A DNA stretch of 64,000 bases from Paraprevotella clara YIT 11840 (GTDB lineage Bacteria; Bacteroidota; Bacteroidia; Bacteroidales; Bacteroidaceae). Shown piece after piece: positions 8,955-18,344 of this stretch. How positions within the stretch are numbered: position 1 is the first letter of the stretch; every line of letters begins with the position of its first letter. The stretch spans positions 434,001 to 498,000 of the forward strand of contig NZ_JH376597.1 in the NCBI RefSeq assembly GCF_000233955.1, given 5' to 3'. Below the pieces are notes generated by a model, which saw nothing but the letters and a program-made list of their open reading frames with translations, did not search any database and was not told the DNA's origin. The position numbers and the translations under genes are program-made.

Positions 8955-11288
8955 TCAATCTTTCCCCAACCAAACCACGATATCCTTCATCCGGTTTTCC
9001 GGATACACGTCCAGACGCACCACCTTGCCCCGGCGGATACATCCCTCGACAACCGTTTCCTGTGGAGCATGTAATTTGAAATCGACATCCCAATCGTCGG
9101 GCAATCCGGCACCGATATAAATCTTATCTCCGTAACACTGCATGACCATTTCTTGCAATCCGATCATTCCGCAACCACCCCAATTATGATCCGGAACCCA
9201 ATCGTGCCCCGGCCCCCACCAAGTAGGAAACCTCCGCCCGGAATCCTTCATTTTCTTTATAGTAAAGTCTGCCGCTTCTTGCCTCAAGCCTAAACGCGCA
9301 CAGAAGACGGCACTTTGTTCCCAGCTCTTGTAGCCCTTTTGGGCAGGAACATCCGCACCATAGTACCAAGTGTTACGGGCAATATCTAATTCCGGAGCAT
9401 CTATATGATGTACTCCCCAAGGAAACACTGTATATAATTGGGGATATTCCATATTATTCACCCTTTCCCACGACTGTGCCGGCGAAAAAGTCTTATGCCC
9501 CTCCTTCGTCCGATAATGAACAGGGGTGGGTATACGTTTCTGTAGGGATTCCAAATAACGTCTCTCACTGGCCGTCAGAAAAGTGTCCGGCAACTCAAGC
9601 AGAGCTTGCGTCAGGCACTCCATAGCTGTAAGGGTGGTGATGGGATTAGTGGCCATTTTATAAGTCTCCAAAGCCGTAGCAGGATATAACACCAACTTCC
9701 CTTCGCCATCCAGTTTTTTAGGCGTACGCAATGCACTCAAATACTGGTAGTGCTCGTCATAGAACCTTAAACAGCTTAACATCAATGGCATGTATTCCGA
9801 CACATCCATACGTGCATAACGGTAAGCCTCGACCATCATCATACAAAATTCAAAAACCGTATCCCATTGATACTCTACCCATGCATTATATTGCAGGCCG
9901 GGGTCAAATTCCTTCGGGCGTTTCCAACCGTACTCGAACCCTACCGGCAAACCGAAATTCTCGATTTGTTCTGTGAAACATGCCCCTCCATGTCCCCAAT
10001 AATGCCGTGAGCGCACCTCCGCATTAGGCAACAAACGCTTATAAAAATCGAACTGCGAGGGAAGCATGTCAAAATCTCCACTCTTCAACATCGGCCAATA
10101 CACCAAACGTTGGTTTTGAGCCGTAAAACTGCCTCCTCCCCATTTCCGAAAGTCGGGAGTATGGAGAATCCTGGCATCTGTATACTCCGGGTCTACGGTA
10201 AACAGCCCCCCGTTGAACTTCGTAGGATACTCTCCGTATGCATTACACGCCAACTGATAACGGAATACCTGATAGTTACGTCCTACCTGCCATTTTTCGT
10301 CCTTTATGTCGGCTTGGTCATTATTGACATATATATAACTCCTATCCCAAAACTTCTTCCACCAGTCCAGCGTTTTTTCTTTCGATTTGCGTCGCATCTC
10401 TCCTATTTCTTGCTCCACCTGTACCAAACCGGTTTTCCAATCTTTTTCAGTCCCTCTTTTCTGTGTATGAAATACCACCTGAATATGGTGCTTTTTGGAT
10501 GGGCGGACAGACTTCAACCGCCAGGCCCGAAACGGAGTAGAAGCGTATTTACCGGATACCTGATCGTAAACAACCATGCCATCCCCCGACAAACGTCCAC
10601 CGTATATCAGTCCAGGCAAAGGATTCCATAACTCACCTTTCACGCCTTCCAACTTTTGCTGACGCACAGCCAAATCAAAAGCCGTCTCACCTGAATTTCT
10701 ATGGTAAAACATAACCCCTCCACCATCAAACCGTACTGTATCGCACTTTACCACAGCCGGAACCGGTGCTCCCTTATAGGTCCTGCAAACTTCCGCCTCA
10801 TTCCCTACCAAGGTTCTTTCTTCATACCGCCAGCCTTCATAAGCGGCATAAGCCGTCAACGGCTTATTGCTTTCAACTTCGATATGAGCCACCGGGTGGA
10901 ACACATCCGCCCACAAACGGACAATCACTTGCTGCCCCTCTTTTTCCGCCCGGATTTCAACCTCGCCTTCCTTTAATTTAAGTTCCTGTCGGAATACATT
11001 GGAATCTTTAAAAAGATTGGGAGACAAAGATATGCGCAGTCGCCCCAACTTCGGGAATGAGTTCAATTCGTCGAATGTCCCACTCCTACTCAAATAAACC
11101 AGTAAATCCCCATCTTCCACCCATACGTTCATCCCAATATCTCCTGCGCCGCACGGCATAGACTCTAATGCATTACGAGACGGGGCGTCCCATACTACAT
11201 TATAACAGTCCAACCCATCCGGTTCCCGTTCTACGGCCATAATATAAAAAGAGTTCAAAATAACGAGCAACAACAATATTCTTCTCAT
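8955..11288 (-). CDS. DUF5703 / GH95-like (alpha/alpha)6 glycan-active protein
   Basis: 777 residues from the ATG at 11288 (a TTG two codons upstream is in frame; ATG with MRRILLLLVILNSFYIMA as signal peptide is preferred). Residues ~22-260 form the N-terminal super-sandwich with the DUF5703 signature (YNVVWDAPSRNALESMPCG, GAGDIGMNVWVEDGDLLVYL, GTFDELNSFPKLGRLRI), as in GH65/GH95 clan enzymes. Residues ~300-690 are the helical toroid (WWKKFWDRSYIYVNND, GGLFTVDPEY, WGHGGACFTEQIENFG, WEQSAVFCARLGLRQEA). A GH95-like hydrolase role on a fucosylated or galactosylated side chain is plausible, but the activity of this group is unknown to me. Transcribed with the esterase gene downstream. Confidence 0.75.
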   Translation of the reverse strand: MRRILLLLVILNSFYIMAVEREPDGLDCYNVVWDAPSRNALESMPCGAGDIGMNVWVEDGDLLVYLSRSGTFDELNSFPKLGRLRISLSPNLFKDSNVFRQELKLKEGEVEIRAEKEGQQVIVRLWADVFHPVAHIEVESNKPLTAYAAYEGWRYEERTLVGNEAEVCRTYKGAPVPAVVKCDTVRFDGGGVMFYHRNSGETAFDLAVRQQKLEGVKGELWNPLPGLIYGGRLSGDGMVVYDQVSGKYASTPFRAWRLKSVRPSKKHHIQVVFHTQKRGTEKDWKTGLVQVEQEIGEMRRKSKEKTLDWWKKFWDRSYIYVNNDQADIKDEKWQVGRNYQVFRYQLACNAYGEYPTKFNGGLFTVDPEYTDARILHTPDFRKWGGGSFTAQNQRLVYWPMLKSGDFDMLPSQFDFYKRLLPNAEVRSRHYWGHGGACFTEQIENFGLPVGFEYGWKRPKEFDPGLQYNAWVEYQWDTVFEFCMMMVEAYRYARMDVSEYMPLMLSCLRFYDEHYQYLSALRTPKKLDGEGKLVLYPATALETYKMATNPITTLTAMECLTQALLELPDTFLTASERRYLESLQKRIPTPVHYRTKEGHKTFSPAQSWERVNNMEYPQLYTVFPWGVHHIDAPELDIARNTWYYGADVPAQKGYKSWEQSAVFCARLGLRQEAADFTIKKMKDSGRRFPTWWGPGHDWVPDHNWGGCGMIGLQEMVMQCYGDKIYIGAGLPDDWDVDFKLHAPQETVVEGCIRRGKVVRLDVYPENRMKDIVVWLGKD

Positions 11289-11357
11289 ATACAATTCTAT
11301 AAAAACAGACCTTATACTATCCTTAGAACAAACTTTTTACCTCAAACAAAACCGACA

Positions 11358-11395
11358 CCTAAATCCTTACATTAACCTAATTCTCTAAACCTAAT
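11358..11395 (-). promoter_or_regulatory. Promoter-proximal CCTAA motif cluster upstream of DUF5703 gene
   Basis: Three CCTAA(A/T) copies occur at 11358, 11376 and 11390 (plus-strand reading). ACATTAACCTAATT at 11369-11382 is identical to 18281-18294 upstream of the GH35 gene, and TAAACCTA (11387-11394, TAGGTTTA on the minus strand) is one base off the -7 consensus. This suggests a shared promoter or operator design; not proven. Confidence 0.4.
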
Positions 11396-11470
11396 ACATG
11401 AAAAACAACCTATTCTTTATTTCTATATACGTTTCAGTCTGCCAAAATACGCACCCGATTCTGTTAAAAA

Positions 11471-11497
11471 GAATAAAAGGTCGGCTTTGCCGACCTT
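11471..11497 (-). terminator. Rho-independent terminator of the GH2 operon
   Basis: Nine-base arms AAGGTCGGC (11477-11485) and GCCGACCTT (11489-11497) with a TTT/AAA loop. On the minus strand the stem runs into TTTTATTC. It lies 20 bp after the stop codon of the gene at 11517-14117. Confidence 0.85.
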
Positions 11498-11516
11498 AAA
11501 AAGTATTTTGAGCGTC

Positions 11517-14117
11517 TCAGTCCGCCACCACACCGGTGATTTCTATCTCGGACACTGCCGCAGGAAGTCCGTCAGTGTTGTCCTTGAAACTCACTCGCAC
11601 GAAACGCGCTTTGACGGTCGGTGCTTCTACAGGAAACTCCACCACCCGAACGTTCTCTACCTTCGGAGACGGGCTGTTTTCCGCCACTTTCTGCCAATGT
11701 TCCTTATCGGAAGACACTTCTATCCGGTAACGATAGGTTGCCGCGCGAGGGAAAGTCACTTTAATACGGCGCAAGAGCAACCCCTTTTCCGTATCGGACA
11801 TCCACCAAGGCGACGGGTCGTCGGCAGCAGCCTGCCAATAAGTAGAGGGATTGCCGTCGGCACCCTGTCCGGAAGCCCGCCCCTCCGACTGACTACTGGC
11901 AAAAGTCGGATTGTTCCTACCGAAAGTAAGTATCTCTTTTTCCGTCTCGCGGACATACCTCACGTAAGGACGCTCTTTCACCACAGGGGTAACTCCTTCG
12001 CGATAGGGGCAATCTCCCACGAAACCGATTTCAATACGCACCGGCGGCAATCCTTCGGCGCGGGCCTCGACCACAGCCGTACCGGCTTCGTATGCCCGGA
12101 ACTCTATCGCAGCCTTACCGTCGGCCATACGGATGTCGCTGTCTGCACTGAAAGTGATGCTACGCCCCGTGGGAAACTCACCGGGACCGGACACTACGGT
12201 CAGCGTCACCGTGGGATTGTCGGACAAATCACGCCCCGCAGCGTCTTGCACTCCCACCTGCAACATGACATCGTCCGTCCCGTCCGTACGCACGCCCTCG
12301 CGTTTGTCCGATGTCAGTACCAGACGCTCCGCCTTTCCTTCCACCGGCCACGTCGGCGGCTCCACGCCACGGTACGCTTTGCGGTACCAATACCATGCAC
12401 GTTTGGGAATACGGAAATAATCCACGATGCCCATCTTGCCTAAAGTACTTCCAGCGATACTGCCGTGGTCGAAACCGCACCACACAGCTTGCCCGCTCCT
12501 CCACGGCAATCCTTTATAAGCTCCGTTCTTCTGCAATTCCCCCCATCCGGGAGCAAATTTACCCGGCCGGTCGGCACTCACACTCCCATATTCGGCCACC
12601 ATGCTCGGAATGCCTGGCTGTTGGAAATCAAGTATAGTGCCACCGTCGCCGTTATATCCGGCAATATCGCCCAACAGGTCTATCCGGTCCTTGCCTAACG
12701 GACGCTGTGCGCCGCCGATGGCTGCCGGACGCGTCGGGTCGAGCTGCCGGGACAGGGCCACGCATACCTTCAGCAACGCGCGGACACCGTCCATCGCAGC
12801 GGGCGCAGAGAAGAACGCTTCGTTACACATGCTCCACGCAATAATAGAAGGATGGTTGCGATGGATTCGTATCATCTCGGCCAACTGCGTTTTCACACTG
12901 CGGTCGAATCCGGCACGACCTTCTGCTTCCACCGGATAAGCACTGGCATTCCAGTACCCGTCCGCCCGGAAACCGCCGATACCCCAAAAGGCATTTTCCG
13001 ACCAGAAGAGCATGCCCTCGCGGTCGCAAGCCTCGACAAAAGCCGGGGAATGCGGATAATGGGAGCCACGAATGAAGTTGAATCCGGCTTCTTTCATCAT
13101 ACGCACGTCACGCCACATGCCGGCTTCGGTCACGGCATCGCCCCATCCGGCATGATCCTGATGTACATTAGCCCCTCGCAAATAGAGGTGCTTGCCATTC
13201 AGGAAGAAGCCTTTGTCTGCCGTCCACTCCATCCATCGGAATCCCAAAACCGTCTCTGTACGGTCGAGCATCCGGCCTTTCCGCGACAGCGTGCTGACCA
13301 CCTTATATAAATAAGGCTGTTCGGGCGACCAACATATAGGCTGCTCCACAGTGGGTGTCGTCTGGTCGGCCTGCACGGATGCACCCGACGCTATTTTATA
13401 ATCATCAGTCACTGAGGCTACCGTGCGCCCTTCGGCATCTACCACGTCGGTCTGCAACCGGAACGTGGCCTCACTTCCGGTCGCGTTGCAAAGGTCGGTC
13501 ACGACGCGCACGGTAGAACTCCGCCCGTCGTTCTGCGCCAAATCCGGTGTGGTGACACTGGTTCCGTACCAATCGATATAAGCCGGTGATTTCAATACCA
13601 ACCGGACGTTCCGGTAGATACCGCCGCTGAACACATGCTCACCGGCTCGCGGAGCACGGTCGGGATGCCACAGGTTGTTCACCCTTACGGCTATCACATT
13701 CCGGCCTTTCCGGGCTTGGAGGGTGATATCAATGGAGAAGCCCGTATAACCGCCTACGTGGCTTCCGGCACGGACACCGTTGACAAAGACTTCTGCCTCC
13801 TGGAATACCCCGTCGAACTCCAAGAAGATTTTCTTTTTCAACTGCTTCGCGGTCAAATCCACCTCCCTGCGATACCAACCATAGCCTACATAAAAATCCT
13901 TACTCATAAAATAAGGAATGCTGAAGGAATGGGGCAACCCGACACGCTCCCAAGCGGAATCATCGTATGCAGGCCGCGCTGCCCCGGCATCATCCCCCCT
14001 CGAATATTTCCAAGACGGATTGAGGTTCAATACTTCCCGTGAGGTATTCCCGGCATACAAAGCCGGAACCATCGCCCACAGCCACACGACATTAAGCCAT
14101 TTCAACCATGTCCTCAT
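11517..14117 (-). CDS. GH2 glycosidase with C-terminal F5/8-type (CBM32-like) domain
   Basis: 866 residues with signal peptide MRTWLKWLNVVWLWAMVPALYA. Order: GH2 sugar-binding jelly roll (~30-185, FDGVFQEAEVFVNGVRAG), Ig-like domain (~190-300), TIM barrel (~305-590), further Ig/DUF4982-like and Big-type strands (~600-715) and an F5/8 type C/CBM32-like domain (~730-866, NPSTYWQAAADDPSPWWMSD). The acid/base is Glu433 (IIAWSMCNEAFF) and the nucleophile Glu509 (SMVAEYGS). A retaining exo-enzyme on beta-galactosides or beta-glucuronides is expected; by sequence alone I cannot decide. It starts 15 bp after the propeller hydrolase gene, shares its transcript and ends at a strong terminator. Confidence 0.9.
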   Translation of the reverse strand: MRTWLKWLNVVWLWAMVPALYAGNTSREVLNLNPSWKYSRGDDAGAARPAYDDSAWERVGLPHSFSIPYFMSKDFYVGYGWYRREVDLTAKQLKKKIFLEFDGVFQEAEVFVNGVRAGSHVGGYTGFSIDITLQARKGRNVIAVRVNNLWHPDRAPRAGEHVFSGGIYRNVRLVLKSPAYIDWYGTSVTTPDLAQNDGRSSTVRVVTDLCNATGSEATFRLQTDVVDAEGRTVASVTDDYKIASGASVQADQTTPTVEQPICWSPEQPYLYKVVSTLSRKGRMLDRTETVLGFRWMEWTADKGFFLNGKHLYLRGANVHQDHAGWGDAVTEAGMWRDVRMMKEAGFNFIRGSHYPHSPAFVEACDREGMLFWSENAFWGIGGFRADGYWNASAYPVEAEGRAGFDRSVKTQLAEMIRIHRNHPSIIAWSMCNEAFFSAPAAMDGVRALLKVCVALSRQLDPTRPAAIGGAQRPLGKDRIDLLGDIAGYNGDGGTILDFQQPGIPSMVAEYGSVSADRPGKFAPGWGELQKNGAYKGLPWRSGQAVWCGFDHGSIAGSTLGKMGIVDYFRIPKRAWYWYRKAYRGVEPPTWPVEGKAERLVLTSDKREGVRTDGTDDVMLQVGVQDAAGRDLSDNPTVTLTVVSGPGEFPTGRSITFSADSDIRMADGKAAIEFRAYEAGTAVVEARAEGLPPVRIEIGFVGDCPYREGVTPVVKERPYVRYVRETEKEILTFGRNNPTFASSQSEGRASGQGADGNPSTYWQAAADDPSPWWMSDTEKGLLLRRIKVTFPRAATYRYRIEVSSDKEHWQKVAENSPSPKVENVRVVEFPVEAPTVKARFVRVSFKDNTDGLPAAVSEIEITGVVAD

Positions 14118-14132
14118 GGTACTCTATTCCTC

Positions 14133-15758
14133 CTAATAATTCAATTTGTTCCGCCCGGTCTCTTTCCCGTCGGTATAGAAAGTGACCGTCAAGTCTGACA
14201 ATTCTTTTTCCGTCGGCACGAAATCCGAATCCAGACGCAGGGCCGCCGTGGCGTAAGGGGCGAGAGGCGCGATTTGCCCCTCGGCCAACTTTCTCCCCCC
14301 GGCCTCAACCACAATTTGCGACGGAGCGGACGACGACAAACCGTAATTCTTCACTTCCAATGTCAGCGCCTTCCCTTCTTTGTCATACATCGGATAAGCA
14401 GCCGAAAGCATGGCCGGATGGTAATCCACGTAAGGCAAGGAAGCATAGCCGTACAGTAACCGCCCCTTTTTATCGCGTCCCAACAACTTGGGCGCAAACT
14501 CGTCCGGCTGCATACCGTTCCCGGCCCCGTCGAACTCTACAATCAAATCCTTCCCGACCTTATGCGACCGGATGGCCTTGCATCCCCGTCCGAAATTCAC
14601 CTCCGAAAACGCGCCGAAACGCAAAGATTTTACGTCAACGTCCTTTTGCGGGTCGAAGTCCTTTTCCGCCCTGATTCTCACTTCTATGGTTTTCGTGTCC
14701 GCCGTAATTGTATCGCGGTTCAACACTTCCAGCAACACTCCTTTATTCAGAGGAATACAAATATTCTTGGAACTATGGTTATCATTCGGCTGATCTTCCC
14801 ACTTGATGGTGTCGATCACGGCAAAGTTCGCCTGGACCGCACGCCCCAGGCTGTCCTGAAACACCTTCAGACGTTCGTACTTGAACCAATGCTCCACCTG
14901 TCCGTCCGGATGGACAGACACTCCGGGCATGTAGGCCTCTCCCTGTTCCGTCACCCAATGCAAACCGTCTTTCGAACGTTGGTAGTAGGCAATGCGCCCC
15001 AACCAATCGTTGACAATCAGATGGTATTGCAGATGGTCGCGCCACACTACCGGGTCTTCAAACCGGCCTTCTACCGGAGGATATACGCTACGGTCGGTCA
15101 ACTGCTCGTACGGAGAAAGCCCGTCACGACTGACCCAAACACCTCCGCCACGACACACCATCAGATAGGAACCGTCCTCCCTGCGGGCGAACGTCAGGTT
15201 GGACAGCCCTTCGACAATCCTCCGGCTGCGTGCGTCGAAATGAAAACGGCCGTAACGCCAAGGACCGTTCTCCGAGGGAGCGATATAATATCCGTCGATG
15301 ACATATATCACCACACGTCCGTCCTGCAAACGGAAAGCCTCGGGGTTATGCCCCCTGCCTATCGTATCGCTGATAGCGTACGGGCCTTCCAGTTTGTCAC
15401 CGACCGCATGGAACACCGTAGAGTTACGCCAAAACATGTGCCCTTCGGGCGAATTCTCCGGCCAACCGCACACAAACAGATGGTACTTACCGTCTGAAGT
15501 TTGCAGGATATTCCCTCCCCAAAAAGAAGTCTCCGGCAACTCAATGCCGTTATCTACCAGACGCGGACGCACACTATCCGCTCCCCACACATCGGAAGAC
15601 AGCATTTCGCCTTTCATCGGCTGGAGGCGGTCCATAAAACGTGCCCCTTCCACCAAGTTTTTCCACTCTGACGGTCGTTCGCGTTCCGTCACCTGAGCTT
15701 GAAGTCCCCAGCCGAATCCGACGGCCAAAGAGAATATTAAAAATCTTTTCATTCGCAT
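14133..15758 (-). CDS. Secreted beta-propeller glycoside hydrolase (GH43/GH32-like)
   Basis: 541 residues with signal peptide MKRFLIFSLAVGFGWGLQA (a second ATG two codons upstream is also possible). Residues ~50-340 show five-bladed-propeller repeats typical of clan GH-F/J-like enzymes: FWGGNILQTSDGKYHLFVCG, FRLQDGRVVIYVIDGYY, FARREDGSYLMVCRGGG, GRFEDPVVWRDHLQYHLIVN, YYQRSKDGLHWV. Residues ~350-541 are Ig/CARDB-like strands. Acidic residues in GRFEDP and the FWGGN region could be catalytic, which is not established. GH43 proper, or another propeller family such as GH145, cannot be excluded. First gene of a two-gene transcript with the downstream GH2; its own promoter is at 15778-15808. Confidence 0.65.
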   Translation of the reverse strand: MRMKRFLIFSLAVGFGWGLQAQVTERERPSEWKNLVEGARFMDRLQPMKGEMLSSDVWGADSVRPRLVDNGIELPETSFWGGNILQTSDGKYHLFVCGWPENSPEGHMFWRNSTVFHAVGDKLEGPYAISDTIGRGHNPEAFRLQDGRVVIYVIDGYYIAPSENGPWRYGRFHFDARSRRIVEGLSNLTFARREDGSYLMVCRGGGVWVSRDGLSPYEQLTDRSVYPPVEGRFEDPVVWRDHLQYHLIVNDWLGRIAYYQRSKDGLHWVTEQGEAYMPGVSVHPDGQVEHWFKYERLKVFQDSLGRAVQANFAVIDTIKWEDQPNDNHSSKNICIPLNKGVLLEVLNRDTITADTKTIEVRIRAEKDFDPQKDVDVKSLRFGAFSEVNFGRGCKAIRSHKVGKDLIVEFDGAGNGMQPDEFAPKLLGRDKKGRLLYGYASLPYVDYHPAMLSAAYPMYDKEGKALTLEVKNYGLSSSAPSQIVVEAGGRKLAEGQIAPLAPYATAALRLDSDFVPTEKELSDLTVTFYTDGKETGRNKLNY

Positions 15759-15777
15759 ATCATATTTTTATTTTCGG

Positions 15778-15808
15778 CAAAGATACGGTCTTTATTCCTT
15801 ACAGCAAT
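15778..15808 (-). promoter_or_regulatory. Bacteroidota promoter for the propeller hydrolase/GH2 operon
   Basis: On the minus strand TATCTTTG (15785-15778) fits the -7 box and ATTG (15808-15805) lies 19 bp upstream as -33. The leader to ATG 15758 would be very short, roughly 15 nt. Confidence 0.6.
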
Positions 15809-15902
15809 AGGACAATCCTTAACGGATATAGGACAAAAAAGCTTTCTCCACCGTCGTCAGACCGTACGTTCAACATTTATATATACGGTCATACGGCACA
15901 AA

Positions 15903-18206
15903 TTACCTGTCTGGAGTTCTGTTTTTTAATATAATTAACGCAGATTCCACGGCATTTCCTTGGGAACACGGCCTCAAACTCACCGCCACACGGTTCGGAC
16001 GGTCTTGATGCAACCAGCATTCCGGTATGTAGTATTCACGTTGCGGCCCCTCCTGATAGCAGCGTCCGATACAATGGCCGTTAACATAGACAAATCCGTT
16101 TCCAGCATGTTCCAGACGCAGGAAGTAAAGCACGTCATCCCGGTCGCCCACGGTCTCGAAAGAGTAGAAGTGCCATTTCAACAAAGGATTCTCCGATTGC
16201 GAAACGGAAATCAGGTGGGGCCAATCGCCTCCGGCCGACCACCGTTCTCCACAGGCCTTTTCCGTATAAGCATATCGCAAAGGCAAATCTTCGCCCCGGC
16301 TGCGAACAAAAGCCGGACCTATCTTCCAATGCGCTTCGACGGCAGCATTCGTATGATGATGCAAGCCTCTGTTCTCAAACAACAACAAGACATCTGTTTT
16401 TTGTCGGCTGGCCGAATCTCCGGGAATACGATAATATGCCTTTTCCGGTGTCTCCCTGTCAATGGGTACCAATTTGCCATCGACCGCCACCAAAACGGTA
16501 TCGGCCGCCGAACGGTTCATGACACTCTTCCCAACCCGTCCGACTTCGAGCATACAGCCCCGGTAGGCTGACGTACGGTAGTAAATGAAATGCCGTCCGT
16601 AAATACCGTCGTTGTCTACGGTTTCACCGTCCCGCAACCGTGTCCATTCCACCGGCAAAGGGTCTTCCATCATCCCCTCCTGTTTCAGTTCCACCGAAGG
16701 CAAAGGCCGCATGTCACATACCTGCGGCTCGGGCAGACGGGGATACCATGTCCCCTTCCCTGCACCCGACGGCAAATAATATACCATCGCTCCGAAAGGT
16801 TCCAACGCAAAGTCTAACGCAAGTCCCTGAGTATATATCGTACCGAAGTGCTGACGTGAACGCTCCTCGGTACGTATGAAGAAATAACGGTCGCCGTCCG
16901 GAGTAGTTCTCACGGCCAATTTCACATCGGTATCGGTAGAAGTATAAGGCACGTAGTCCAAATCCGCACGGGCTATGCGCGTGCCGTGCTCACGGATAAA
17001 AGCCGACAGCCCCCGGAAACGGCGGTAACGCTCGTTCGTCATGCCTCCCTCACCGATAGCGGCAGCATAGTCGTAGGAAGTGATTTGCTGCCGGGCCGCC
17101 CAGTCGTCGAAGTTCGTCCCTCCCACGACCATATAAAAGTTCAATGCGCCGAAACCGCGTTCCAAGGCATAAAGCGTGAGGTTTTGGGTCTGCACCGGTG
17201 GCAAACCGTCCTGTTCCCAACTCAACGGCCACCCTAACTCGCAGCACCATCCTCCTTGCAATTCCCCAGAGACCAGAGGTTTCCCGGGCTGTGTCTTCAT
17301 CTGCAAATTAACCAACCGTCCGAAATTCTTCTCCACTTGCCAACGGGGGTAACTGTTCACCATATCGACCACTCCGTTCAGCACTCCTTCGCCCATATTC
17401 CGCGATTCATCCGTCCAACAAGTGATAACGGGTACTTCAATGCCATACTTGCGGGCGATTCCGGCCAATTGTTCCAAATAACCGCGCTTGGCTTCTTTCG
17501 GAAACCAGTTCACACGGTTAAACTCGTTCTCCACCTGAAAGAGGATAATCCCCTTCCCGCCTACCGGCTTTTCAGTCAACTGATACGGGGCTGCCACACG
17601 GCACACGGCCCGATACCAGTGTTCGTTCCAACGCATAAATTCAGGATCGTCGCTTTGCAGCCAGACCTTATAAGCCGTCTCTTCCGGTTTCTTGCGCATC
17701 AACCACTGGGGGAAACCGCCTCCGCTCCATTCCGCACAGATATAAGGTCCGGGACGCAGAATCACATAAAGCCCGAAATCCTCGGCCATCTGCAAGAACG
17801 CCTCCAAATCCCCCAAGTCGATTTGCGAATCGTCCTGGACGGAACGGGGCATATTCCGCTCGTGCCAGTTCCAAGGGACGTAGGTCTCCACACAATTGAA
17901 ACCCGCAGCCTTCAGTTTTCGGAAGCGATCGGCCCACAGCGGACGGGGCACCCGGAAATAATGGAAAGAACCGCTGAAAATGAAAACGTCCTTTCCTTCT
18001 ATCTGGAAGCAACGATGGTCGTAACGTATACGGTCGGGATGCAGGAAGACTGTATCCGCAATAGGCGGATTCGTCCCGATATTCAACACCTGACGGTCGG
18101 CCGATTTGTCATTCATTACAGCCAAGTCGGTCATATTTTGAGCGGAAGCTACAACGGTCCACCCACAGAAAGCAAGAGAAAGCCACGTGATTTTTGCCAT
18201 ATCCAT
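15903..18206 (-). CDS. GH35 beta-galactosidase
   Basis: 767 residues from the ATG at 18206 (MDMAKITWLSLAFCGW, a clean signal peptide). The frame is open to an ATG at 18245, but that would almost coincide with the predicted transcription start. Core TIM barrel ~55-390: FSGSFHYFRVPRPLWADR, GLYVILRPGPYICAEWSGGG, acid/base Glu228 in LFQVENEF and nucleophile Glu315 in VSGELQGGW. Beta-sandwich domains follow (GH35 jelly rolls, the last with VYVNGHCIGRCYQEGPQREY). A retaining exo-beta-galactosidase acting on galactan or arabinogalactan side chains is expected. It is a single-gene transcript between the serine hydrolase and the propeller hydrolase. Confidence 0.92.
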   Translation of the reverse strand: MDMAKITWLSLAFCGWTVVASAQNMTDLAVMNDKSADRQVLNIGTNPPIADTVFLHPDRIRYDHRCFQIEGKDVFIFSGSFHYFRVPRPLWADRFRKLKAAGFNCVETYVPWNWHERNMPRSVQDDSQIDLGDLEAFLQMAEDFGLYVILRPGPYICAEWSGGGFPQWLMRKKPEETAYKVWLQSDDPEFMRWNEHWYRAVCRVAAPYQLTEKPVGGKGIILFQVENEFNRVNWFPKEAKRGYLEQLAGIARKYGIEVPVITCWTDESRNMGEGVLNGVVDMVNSYPRWQVEKNFGRLVNLQMKTQPGKPLVSGELQGGWCCELGWPLSWEQDGLPPVQTQNLTLYALERGFGALNFYMVVGGTNFDDWAARQQITSYDYAAAIGEGGMTNERYRRFRGLSAFIREHGTRIARADLDYVPYTSTDTDVKLAVRTTPDGDRYFFIRTEERSRQHFGTIYTQGLALDFALEPFGAMVYYLPSGAGKGTWYPRLPEPQVCDMRPLPSVELKQEGMMEDPLPVEWTRLRDGETVDNDGIYGRHFIYYRTSAYRGCMLEVGRVGKSVMNRSAADTVLVAVDGKLVPIDRETPEKAYYRIPGDSASRQKTDVLLLFENRGLHHHTNAAVEAHWKIGPAFVRSRGEDLPLRYAYTEKACGERWSAGGDWPHLISVSQSENPLLKWHFYSFETVGDRDDVLYFLRLEHAGNGFVYVNGHCIGRCYQEGPQREYYIPECWLHQDRPNRVAVSLRPCSQGNAVESALIILKNRTPDR

Positions 18207-18259
18207 GAGAATCTTTAAGATGAAAAACGAATATCCTGAAAACAACCTTCCTCCTTAAG

Positions 18260-18294
18260 CAAACCTAATATCCAGAAACCACATTAACCTAATT
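18260..18294 (-). promoter_or_regulatory. Promoter of GH35 gene with shared AATTAGGTTAATGT element
   Basis: TAGGTTTG on the minus strand (18267-18260) matches the -7 consensus. AATTAGGTTAATGT (18294-18281) just upstream is identical to an element upstream of the DUF5703 gene. No good -33 TTTG is seen, which would fit a promoter that needs an activator. Confidence 0.5.
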
Positions 18295-18344
18295 TCAATA
18301 TTAACTAACTGCTTTCATTATCTTATACGTTTGAGAACGGCAAA

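Noticed and set aside
18207-18245. Upstream ATG at 18245 for the GH35 gene
   Set aside because: The predicted -7 box at 18260-18267 would leave almost no leader, and the clean signal peptide begins at the ATG at 18206.
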